Positions 1 through 6,792 of a DNA stretch of 64,000 nt are shown in pieces. The stretch comes from Shimia_B sp038525525 (GTDB lineage Bacteria; Pseudomonadota; Alphaproteobacteria; Rhodobacterales; Rhodobacteraceae): contig JBCBHO010000001.1 in the NCBI GenBank assembly GCA_038525525.1, positions 62,001 to 126,000 of the forward strand, given 5' to 3'. The translations under genes and the position numbers were made by a program. The notes below the pieces were generated by a model. The model did no database searches. It was not told the origin of the DNA and saw only the letters and a program-made list of their open reading frames with translations. How positions within the stretch are numbered: the first letter of the stretch is position 1; each line of letters opens with the position of its first letter.

Positions 1-992
1 GTCTCTTCGGTGACGGGCACGGCGTACTCTTCGCCCGGGGCAAGCACCTTCTCGAAGACGACCGAGCGGCCCGGCGTCTGCACGCGCACCCAAGTGGGCA
101 GCGTAGCGACGAGGGTGATCTCGGGGGCGTCGCCCTCGGTGACCATGATGCTCGGCGCGCGGTCGGCATCGGGGACCGCGTCGATGCGGGGCCCGGCGGC
201 AAAGAGGCCGTTGGCATTGGGATCGAGGGAGGCGATTGGCGCGTCGCGCGCCACCATGACTGGCACGTCGAGCGCGGCCGGGCGGTAGAGCCGCTCCAGC
301 GCATCGGCGGAGGGTGCCGCGACGGTGGGCGCGACGTCGCTCGCCAGATCGCCCGTGAGATCAGAAGCGCCGAAGCCCACGTCGAGCCCGCCGGTGAAAT
401 CGCCCAGATCGGCGACCACGTCGGGGGCCTGCTCCACGGGGACGAGATCAACGCGCTGCACTTCCTGTAGGATCGCGAAGCCGCCGTAGCCGAGGCCCGC
501 CACGAGCGCGAGAAGCACGAGCGAGGACCCGATGGCACGGGGCTCGACGTTGCTCAGGAAGCTGTCGGCCACGGGCTGAAACGGCACGGAGGGCGCGGCG
601 AGCGCCTCTGCGGCCGGGCGGCCCGTCACGCGCTCCTCGCGGCCCTTGCGGGCGGGGAGCGCCTCGGCGGACATGCCGTGGGCAGTGGTAAAACCGCTTT
701 CTTCGGAGAAGCGTGCGAAGGCCCATTCCGGGTCCATGTTGAGATAGCGCGCATAGGAGCGCACGAAGCCCGCGATGAAGCCGGGCGTCTCGAAGGCGGA
801 GGGATCGCAATTCTCGATCGCGGCCACATAGGAGGCCTTGATCTTCAGTTCGCGCTGCACGTCGAGGAGGGACTTGCCCATCGTCGCACGCTCACCGCGC
901 ATCATGTCCCCGAGCTTGAGCTCGAAGTCATCGAAGCCGCGCGGCTGGTCTTCGGCTTCGGGAGCCGTCGGCTGCGACCAACGTCCCATCAT
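1..992 (-). CDS. RodZ-like helix-turn-helix membrane protein (3' end outside window)
   Basis: The gene runs off the left edge, so about 330 N-terminal codons are visible. Residues about 27-90 form a Cro/C1-type helix-turn-helix (GERATMGKSLLDVQRELKIK and the following helix). A proline- and alanine-rich linker follows, then one membrane segment at about 155-175, then a periplasmic part that looks like the start of a DUF4115 domain. This is the architecture of RodZ, the cytoskeletal partner of MreB. The start is the ATG-ATG pair at 992. The family is known to sit near ispG in related bacteria, which cannot be checked here. The domain plan is clear; the RodZ role itself is inference. Confidence 0.8.
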   Translation of the reverse strand, partial: MMGRWSQPTAPEAEDQPRGFDDFELKLGDMMRGERATMGKSLLDVQRELKIKASYVAAIENCDPSAFETPGFIAGFVRSYARYLNMDPEWAFARFSEESGFTTAHGMSAEALPARKGREERVTGRPAAEALAAPSVPFQPVADSFLSNVEPRAIGSSLVLLALVAGLGYGGFAILQEVQRVDLVPVEQAPDVVADLGDFTGGLDVGFGASDLTGDLASDVAPTVAAPSADALERLYRPAALDVPVMVARDAPIASLDPNANGLFAAGPRIDAVPDADRAPSIMVTEGDAPEITLVATLPTWVRVQTPGRSVVFEKVLAPGEEYAVPVTEE

Positions 993-1124
993 GATGAAAC
1001 TGCTGCCTGCACGTTCATCGGTTGCCCTTGTCCCCAAACAAGCAGCGCGTCTCGATTCGGGCGCTGCCTAGCGATAAAAAGTGCCTACCACTAAATGGTT
1101 AGGATTGCACGAATGACGCTACCG

Positions 1125-2348
1125 TTAGCCTGCCAATTGGGCACGATTTAGCTCACAACGTGCCCAAAGACTGTCCATCGCAGTCACGAGGTGATCGCAG
1201 GCCGCGGCATCATGGACAGGCGACGGTGTGAAGCGCAGGCGCTCCGTCCCCCGGGGGACCGTGGGGAAATTGATCGGTTGGACGTAAATCCCGAACTGCT
1301 CGAGCAGCATGTCTGAGATCATTTTGCACTTCACAGGGTCGCCCACATGCACGGGCACGATGTGCGAGCCGTGATCGATGATCGGAAGCCCGAGCCCCTT
1401 CAAGCGGAGCTTGATCGAAGCCGCCTTGGCCTGGTGCGCCGCACGCCGTCCGGCATCTTCCTTCAGGTGCCGCACGGAGGCCGCCGCTCCGGCCGCGATC
1501 GCCGGAGCAAGAGACGTCGTGAAAATGAAGCCCGGCGCATAGGAGCGGATTGCATCCACCATGCGCTCGGAGGCGGCGATGTAGCCGCCCATGACGCCAT
1601 AGGCCTTGGCCAATGTCCCGTTGATGATGTCGAGCCGGTCAAGCAGCCCGTCACGCTCGGCCACGCCGCCGCCGCGGGGGCCGTACATACCCACGGCATG
1701 GACCTCGTCGATATAGGTCATCGCGCCAAACTCGTCGGCGGCGTCGCAGATCTCCTCGATCCGGCCGAAATCGCCGTCCATGGAATAGACGCTCTCGAAG
1801 GCCACGAGCTTTGGCGCGGCCGGGTCATCGGCGGCCATGAGCTCGCGCAAATGAGCGACGTCGTTGTGCCGGAAGATCCGCTTGGCCCCGCCATTGCGGC
1901 GCACGCCCTCGATCATGGAGGCGTGGTTCAGCGCGTCCGAGTATATGATGAGCCCGGGAAAGAGCCTGGGCAGCGTCGAAAGCGTCGCGTCATTGGCGAT
2001 GTAGGCGGAGGTGAAGAGCAGTGCCGCGGGCTTGCCGTGCAGATCGGCGAGCTCGGCCTCGAGCTCCTTGTGATAGACCGTCGTGCCCGAGATGTTGCGC
2101 GTTCCGCCGGAGCCCGCGCCCGTGGCGTCGAGGGCGGCATGCATCGCCGCGATCACCTTGGGATGCTCGCCCATGCCGAGGTAGTCGTTGCCACACCAGA
2201 CCGTGATCGGGACCTGCGCGCCGCAGGGCTTCGTCCACGTGGCATTGGGGTAGTTGCCTTGCGTCCGCTCGATATCGATGAAGGTGCGGTAACGGCCTTC
2301 CTCGTGAAGGCGTTCGAGCGCTTTGGCGAGATGGGCTTCTGTGTCCAA
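1125..2348 (-). CDS. hemA: 5-aminolevulinate synthase
   Basis: Condenses glycine and succinyl-CoA to 5-aminolevulinate, the first step of the C4 (Shemin) tetrapyrrole route, using PLP. The protein is 407 residues, the usual bacterial ALAS length. Visible signatures are GSGGTRNISGT (residues 79-89), the TYIDEVHAVG aspartate region (211-220) and the PLP lysine K248 in NGTLAKAYG. The start is taken as TTG at 2348, 9 bases after an AAAGG Shine-Dalgarno; no in-frame ATG fits the family N-terminus. Further upstream the frame stays open but is not coding. A perfect FNR-type box lies 83-96 bases upstream, consistent with oxygen control as known for Rhodobacter hemA. Confidence 0.97.
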   Translation of the reverse strand: MDTEAHLAKALERLHEEGRYRTFIDIERTQGNYPNATWTKPCGAQVPITVWCGNDYLGMGEHPKVIAAMHAALDATGAGSGGTRNISGTTVYHKELEAELADLHGKPAALLFTSAYIANDATLSTLPRLFPGLIIYSDALNHASMIEGVRRNGGAKRIFRHNDVAHLRELMAADDPAAPKLVAFESVYSMDGDFGRIEEICDAADEFGAMTYIDEVHAVGMYGPRGGGVAERDGLLDRLDIINGTLAKAYGVMGGYIAASERMVDAIRSYAPGFIFTTSLAPAIAAGAAASVRHLKEDAGRRAAHQAKAASIKLRLKGLGLPIIDHGSHIVPVHVGDPVKCKMISDMLLEQFGIYVQPINFPTVPRGTERLRFTPSPVHDAAACDHLVTAMDSLWARCELNRAQLAG

Positions 2349-2390
2349 GAGACGAGACCTTTCTGGCTTTCCACGGATATATGCCGCTTT

Positions 2391-2405
2391 TTGGAATGGT
2401 TCCAA
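2391..2405. promoter_or_regulatory. Perfect 6-3-6 inverted repeat in hemA leader
   Basis: TTGGAA-TGG-TTCCAA is a perfect inverted repeat 43 bases upstream of the hemA start, followed at once by another half-site (GTTCCAA). It lies between the FNR-type box and the gene, near where the promoter core would be. It could be a second operator or an mRNA hairpin. I cannot name the regulator. Confidence 0.4.
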
Positions 2406-2430
2406 GTTCCAAATTGCCGCGCATTCTGCC

Positions 2431-2444
2431 TTGATTTGGATCAA
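2431..2444. promoter_or_regulatory. FNR-type (FnrL) binding box upstream of hemA
   Basis: TTGAT-TTGG-ATCAA is an exact match to the FNR consensus TTGAT-N4-ATCAA. It lies in the divergent region between hemA (minus) and the M20 peptidase (plus). FnrL control of hemA is established in Rhodobacter, so hemA is the likely target. The peptidase start is 61 bases away and could also be affected. Confidence 0.8.
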
Positions 2445-2504
2445 GGCCCTCGACACTTTCCGCCCAGCCTCTAGCGTCCCCGGGACCGAGAAAGAGAGGC
2501 TCCC

Positions 2505-3881
2505 ATGATCGACCCCGTCCTGTCGCGCATCGACGCAGACCTGCCCGCCGCCACCGAGCGCCTCATGGAGCTTCTGCGCATCCCGTCGATCTCCACGGAC
2601 CCGGCCTACAAGTCGCAGTGTGATCTCGCCGCCGATTGGCTGGTGGCCGATCTCGAGACCCTGGGCTTCTCGGCCTCCAAGCGCCCCACGCCCGGCCACC
2701 CCATGGTGGTGGCCCATGGCGAGGGGCCAGCGGATGGGCCCCACGTTCTGTTCTATGGCCATTACGACGTGCAACCGGTGGACCCGCTTCACCTCTGGGA
2801 CCGTGATCCGTTCGACCCCGCCCTCGAGGAGACCGAAAAGGGCCGCGTGATCCGTGCCCGTGGGGCCGCGGACGACAAGGGCCAGCTCATGACCTTCGTG
2901 GAGGCGTGCCGCGCCTGGAAGGCCGTCCACGGCACCCTGCCCTGCAAGATCACGATCTTCTTCGAGGGTGAGGAGGAATCGGGCTCCCCCTCCCTCGTAC
3001 CCTTCATGGAAGAGAACGCAGCCGAGCTCACAGCCGATATCGCGCTCATCTGCGACACCGGCATGTTCGAGGACACGACCCCCGCCATCATCACCCAGCT
3101 GCGCGGGCTGCTCGGAGAAGAGCTCACCATCACCGGCCCTACGAAGGATCTGCATTCCGGCATGTATGGCGGCGCGGCGATGAACCCGATCCGCGTGCTC
3201 ACCCGCATCCTCGCCAGCCTCCATGACGAGACCGGCCGCATCACGATCCCCGATTTCTATGAGGGCGTGCCGGAGCTGCCCGGCCAGCTTAGGGGCCAAT
3301 GGGATGCGCTCGGCTTCGACGCGGCGGGCTTCCTTGGCGATGTTGGGCTCTCCGAGCCTGCCGGCGAGGCAGGTCGCAGCGTCCTCGAGATGCTCTGGTC
3401 GCGCCCGACATGCGAGGTGAACGGGATCTGGGGCGGCTATACCGGCGACGGCTTCAAGACGGTCCTGCCATCCGAGGCCCATGCGAAAGTCAGCTTCCGT
3501 CTCGTGGGCACGCAGGATCCGCACGCCATCCGCCGGAACTTCCGCGCCATGGTGGAGGCCGCCCTGCCCGCCGATTGCTCGGTCAGCTGGAAGGAGCACG
3601 GCACCGGCCCGGCGAGCCAGATGGCCATCGACCACCCGGCCTTCGAGGCCGCGCGCGGCGCGCTCAGCGCGGAATGGTCGGTGCCCGCCGCCTATATAGG
3701 GGGCGGCGGGTCGATCCCCATCGCGGGGCATTTCAAGGAGGTCCTCGGGATGGACGCGATGCTCGTGGGCTTTGGCCGCGACGACGACCAGATCCACAGC
3801 CCCAACGAGAAATACGACCTCGAGAGCTTTCACAGGGGCACCCGCAGCTGGGCCCGCATCCTCGCCGAGATGACGCGCTAA
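2505..3881 (+). CDS. M20-family metallopeptidase (dipeptidase)
   Basis: A 458-residue cytosolic zinc peptidase of the M20/M25/M40 group, which cleaves dipeptides or acylated amino acids. The metal-binding pattern is clear: GHYDVQP (H86, D88), ADDKGQ (D123/D124), the catalytic EGEEESGSP (E156/E157), and a late H in the C-terminal half. A dimerisation lid domain lies between about residues 195 and 325. The start ATG follows a good AAAGAGAGG ribosome site. It is divergent from hemA and followed by tRNA-Asp on the other strand. The exact substrate cannot be read from the sequence. Confidence 0.93.
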   Translation: MIDPVLSRIDADLPAATERLMELLRIPSISTDPAYKSQCDLAADWLVADLETLGFSASKRPTPGHPMVVAHGEGPADGPHVLFYGHYDVQPVDPLHLWDRDPFDPALEETEKGRVIRARGAADDKGQLMTFVEACRAWKAVHGTLPCKITIFFEGEEESGSPSLVPFMEENAAELTADIALICDTGMFEDTTPAIITQLRGLLGEELTITGPTKDLHSGMYGGAAMNPIRVLTRILASLHDETGRITIPDFYEGVPELPGQLRGQWDALGFDAAGFLGDVGLSEPAGEAGRSVLEMLWSRPTCEVNGIWGGYTGDGFKTVLPSEAHAKVSFRLVGTQDPHAIRRNFRAMVEAALPADCSVSWKEHGTGPASQMAIDHPAFEAARGALSAEWSVPAAYIGGGGSIPIAGHFKEVLGMDAMLVGFGRDDDQIHSPNEKYDLESFHRGTRSWARILAEMTR

Positions 3882-4011
3882 TGGGACGGAGGGCGCGCTG
3901 GCACGGGCCCGTGCCCAGTCGGCGCTCGGTGCACCGGTGATGCATGGCCGAATTAAGCCATGGGCCAATCGTGGTACGGCGTTCTGAAGGGAAGTGGGTT
4001 CTGCGGGGAAG

Positions 4012-4088
4012 TGGCGCGGTTGACGGGGCTCGAACCCGCGACCCCCGGCGTGACAGGCCGGTACTCTAACCAACTGAGCTACAACCGC
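4012..4088 (-). tRNA. tRNA-Asp (GTC)
   Basis: A 77-nt cloverleaf with a GCGGUUG/CAACCGC acceptor stem, G discriminator, an encoded CCA, a D-arm with GTTGG, and an anticodon loop CTGTCAC giving anticodon GUC. The T-loop is TTCGAGC. Confidence 0.97.
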
Positions 4089-4205
4089 GCGTGGAGTGCG
4101 GATTAGGCTTTGCGTCAGGGGGCGTCAAGCACGTTTGTCACCGCTGGCTCGAATTTCGTCCGAGCCCCCGCGTGACCCGCAACAATCGCCCCGTCAGGCG
4201 GCGGA

Positions 4206-5147
4206 TCACCGCTTTTCCGGCAACGGGATATGCTCCTGATTATCGCCGGGCGGCAGCTGGAAACGTCCATGTTCCCAGTCACCTGCGCGCCACGCTTCCT
4301 TTGCGTGTTCGATGCGTTCCTTGGAGGAGGCCACGAAATTCCACCAGATGTATCGGGGGCCTTCGAGCGTCTCTCCGCCCAGGAGCATGACCCGCGCGCC
4401 GGCCTCCAAGGCCGTCAGGCTCACCGGATCGCCGGGCCGGAAGACCATCATCTGCCCCTTCTCGAAGCGCTGCCCGGCCACGTCGATCGCGCCGTCGACA
4501 ACGTAGACCCCACGATCCTCGTGGTCGTCGGGCATCGGCAGTTTCGCTCCCGCCTCGAGCACCGCATCGGCATAAAACATCTCCGACGCCGTCTTCACCG
4601 GCGCCCGCTCCCCATAGGCCGTCCCGAGGATGAGACGCACCACTTTGCCCTCGCCCTCCATCTCGGGCAGATCGGCCTTTGCAGCATGGACGAAATCGGC
4701 CCCGCGATCCTCGTGATCCTTGGGCAGCGCCACCCAGGTCTGGATGCCGAAGAGGCTGTGCGGCTTCTTGCGGACCTCCCCGTCGGTCCGCTCCGAATGC
4801 GTGATCCCGTGACCGGCCACCATCCAGTTCACCGCGCCCGGCTCGATCCATTGATCGGTCCCGAGGCTGTCACGGTGGTGGATCGTCCCCCTGTAGAGGT
4901 AGGTCACAGTGGCGAGGCCGATATGGGGATGCGGGCGCACGTCCATGCCCTGCCCCGTCACGAACTCCGCAGGCCCCATCTGATCGAAGAAAATGAAGGG
5001 GCCGACCATCTGCCGCTTGGGCGCGGGCAAGGCACGGCGCACCTCGAAATCTCCGATGTCACGGGCACGCGGCACGATGACGGTATCGATGGCATCGATC
5101 TCGGTGCCCGTGGGGCAATGCGGATCGAGGGCGGGGTTCCAGGACAT
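4206..5147 (-). CDS. Pirin family protein
   Basis: A 313-residue bicupin. The N-terminal cupin carries the pirin metal motif RPHPHIGLATVTYL followed by HGITHSER (two histidines of HPH, then His and Glu). Bacterial pirins bind iron or another metal; some are quercetin dioxygenases, others regulate central enzymes, so the role is open. The C-terminal cupin spans about residues 180-285. The start ATG has an AAGGAGA ribosome site. It stands alone between two tRNA genes. Confidence 0.93.
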   Translation of the reverse strand: MSWNPALDPHCPTGTEIDAIDTVIVPRARDIGDFEVRRALPAPKRQMVGPFIFFDQMGPAEFVTGQGMDVRPHPHIGLATVTYLYRGTIHHRDSLGTDQWIEPGAVNWMVAGHGITHSERTDGEVRKKPHSLFGIQTWVALPKDHEDRGADFVHAAKADLPEMEGEGKVVRLILGTAYGERAPVKTASEMFYADAVLEAGAKLPMPDDHEDRGVYVVDGAIDVAGQRFEKGQMMVFRPGDPVSLTALEAGARVMLLGGETLEGPRYIWWNFVASSKERIEHAKEAWRAGDWEHGRFQLPPGDNQEHIPLPEKR

Positions 5148-5268
5148 AGGCGTCTCCTTCCTAGCTCAATTGTACGGTAGCGCGATGGAAGCGCGCACAA
5201 AACGCCCTGAACAGATGAGCTATCGTGCGCCAGCGCGCAGAGCTCGGGATGTCGCCAAAGGTGTGGTG

Positions 5269-5344
5269 TGGTGGGTGGTGAGGGGCTCGAACCCCCGACA
5301 TTTTCGGTGTAAACGAAACGCTCTACCAGCTGAGCTAACCACCC
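5269..5344 (-). tRNA. tRNA-Val (TAC)
   Basis: A 76-nt cloverleaf: acceptor GGGUGGU/ACCACCC, A discriminator, encoded CCA. The anticodon loop TTTACAC gives anticodon UAC (valine), and the T-arm is GGGGGTTCGAGCCCC. Confidence 0.97.
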
Positions 5345-5386
5345 GTTCCGCGGCTTTTGCGACAGCTCACGGCGAAGCGCAAGGGT

Positions 5387-5977
5387 TCAGCGCGCGTCTC
5401 TCAGCTCCCGATGCACCCCGTCCTTGAGATGAAAGACATTCCCCTGCCCGCCTGGCAGTTCGGAGAGCTTGTCCCGGCCCTGCCCCAGATGCAGCGCGCG
5501 CAGCATCCGGCTCGTGATCCCGTGGGTGACGAGAACAGCGGGCCCATCGAGGCTGTCGAGAAAGGCGCGGCAGCGCGCTTCCAGTCGCGCGAACCCCTCG
5601 CCGCCGGGTGCCGCCTCATAGAGCTCCATCGTCTCCCCCGAGGGCATCGCCGGATCATAGGGGACGCCGAGCTCATCCCTGAGCTTTCCGGACCATGCGC
5701 CGACGTCGATCTCCCTGAGCCTGTCATCGGTTTCGATCCGCGCCATCAGGGGCGCCACGGCGATCCCCGCTGTCTCGATCGCGCGTCCGAGCGGCGAGGC
5801 GTGCGCCCTGAAGCCTGCTAGATCGCAGCTCGCCAGGATGCGCCCCTGCGCCGCCGCCTGTTCGCGCCCGAGCGCGGTCAACGGTGAATTGAGCAACCCC
5901 TGCAGACGCCCTTCGGCGTTCCACGTCGTCTGACCGTGCCGAAGGACAAAGATTTCTGGATAGGAAGACGCGGCCAT
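5387..5977 (-). CDS. Histidine phosphatase family protein
   Basis: A 196-residue member of the phosphoglycerate mutase-like superfamily. The phosphohistidine motif is LRHGQT (H14), with further conserved features WSGKLRDE, an acidic residue in the middle, and the second histidine in VLVTHGITSR. Such proteins dephosphorylate small metabolites or sugar phosphates, and the substrate is not evident. ATG at 5977 is preferred to the TTG three bases upstream, although the ribosome site is weak. It lies between two tRNA-Val genes on the same strand. Confidence 0.9.
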   Translation of the reverse strand: MAASSYPEIFVLRHGQTTWNAEGRLQGLLNSPLTALGREQAAAQGRILASCDLAGFRAHASPLGRAIETAGIAVAPLMARIETDDRLREIDVGAWSGKLRDELGVPYDPAMPSGETMELYEAAPGGEGFARLEARCRAFLDSLDGPAVLVTHGITSRMLRALHLGQGRDKLSELPGGQGNVFHLKDGVHRELRDAR

Positions 5978-6069
5978 CAAGAGGATCGCGGATATGGATT
6001 CGGGTGGGCGGGTGCGAGGGGCACAGCCACGAGCGCCCGAGCCGCCCGACCATCACCTGAAAGGAGGAG

Positions 6070-6144
6070 TGGTGGGTGATAAGAGATTTGAACTCCTGAC
6101 ATCTTCGATGTGAACGAAGCGCTCTACCACTGAGCTAATCACCC
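6070..6144 (-). tRNA. tRNA-Val (CAC)
   Basis: A 75-nt cloverleaf: acceptor GGGUGAU/AUCACCC, A discriminator, encoded CCA. The anticodon stem-loop is CTTCG-TTCACAT-CGAAG, giving anticodon CAC (valine). The T-stem holds one G-U pair. It is the second valine isoacceptor within 900 bases. Confidence 0.95.
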
Positions 6145-6176
6145 GCAGGGCCATGCCTGTGGCGCGGGAAATAGCC

Positions 6177-6644
6177 TTACTCGGCGGCCTTCGCAAGGGG
6201 GGCCTTCGGCGGTTTTGCGGCAGGCTTCTTGCGGCGTACCCGGCAGGTATAGACCGTGGCGTTCCCGAGATCCTTTTCCTTCTGGATCTTCATTTTACCG
6301 AGCGGCTCGAGATTGACGGCCTCTCCCTTTTCAAGCGCCTCGCCGAGGAGGGCGAGTGCCGCTTCCACGGCGGCCTTGGCTTGCGGTTTCTTGAGGCCCG
6401 AGAGCGTCGTCACCCGCTCGAGGAACTCTTTCTTCTTCAGCTCCCGATCCACGACGGGCGCCACATTGGCCTTCGGTGCCGTGACCCCCTGAGCCGCGGG
6501 CTTCGGGGCCGATGCGGCCTTCGCTGTCGTCGCGGTCTTGCGTGGCGTGGCGGCTTTGGTTGCAGTCCGCGGGACGGACGTCGCGGGTACCTTCGTCGCG
6601 GTGGATTTGGTCGATGTGGTCTTGCGGGTCGGTTTGACTGCCAT
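6177..6644 (-). CDS. HU-family DNA-binding protein with Lys/Ala/Thr-rich N-terminal tail
   Basis: The protein has 155 residues. Roughly residues 1-65 are a low-complexity tail rich in K, T, A and P, resembling a histone H1 tail. The rest is an HU/IHF fold, recognisable from ELKKKEFLERVTTLSGLKK, the beta-arm region NLEPLGKMKIQKEKD and the basic C-terminus. It should bind the nucleoid non-specifically. The start ATG follows AAAAGGAGAGC. It lies downstream of lon in the common lon-hup order but beyond a terminator, so it probably has its own promoter. Confidence 0.88.
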   Translation of the reverse strand: MAVKPTRKTTSTKSTATKVPATSVPRTATKAATPRKTATTAKAASAPKPAAQGVTAPKANVAPVVDRELKKKEFLERVTTLSGLKKPQAKAAVEAALALLGEALEKGEAVNLEPLGKMKIQKEKDLGNATVYTCRVRRKKPAAKPPKAPLAKAAE

Positions 6645-6739
6645 GATCTGCTCTCCTTTTTGCGCACAAGATATCGATTTTGCCCGTGACCTGAACCCAA
6701 AATGTTCGCCAAGCAGTGAATTCGTGGAAGAAAGCGCAA

Positions 6740-6770
6740 CGAAAAAGGCCGCGACGGATGCCGCGGCCTT
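6740..6770 (-). terminator. Intrinsic terminator after lon
   Basis: On the minus strand a 9-bp stem (AAGGCCGCG / CGCGGCCTT) with an 8-base loop is followed by TTTTTC. It starts about 22 bases after the lon stop and separates lon from the HU gene. Confidence 0.85.
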
Positions 6771-6792
6771 CTCTTCAGTCAGGTAAGGATGC

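Noticed and set aside
1125..4073. A 982-codon open frame covering hemA and extending opposite the M20 peptidase
   Set aside because: Only the hemA part has family motifs; upstream of 2348 it is antisense to a clear peptidase gene and crosses into the spacer before tRNA-Asp.
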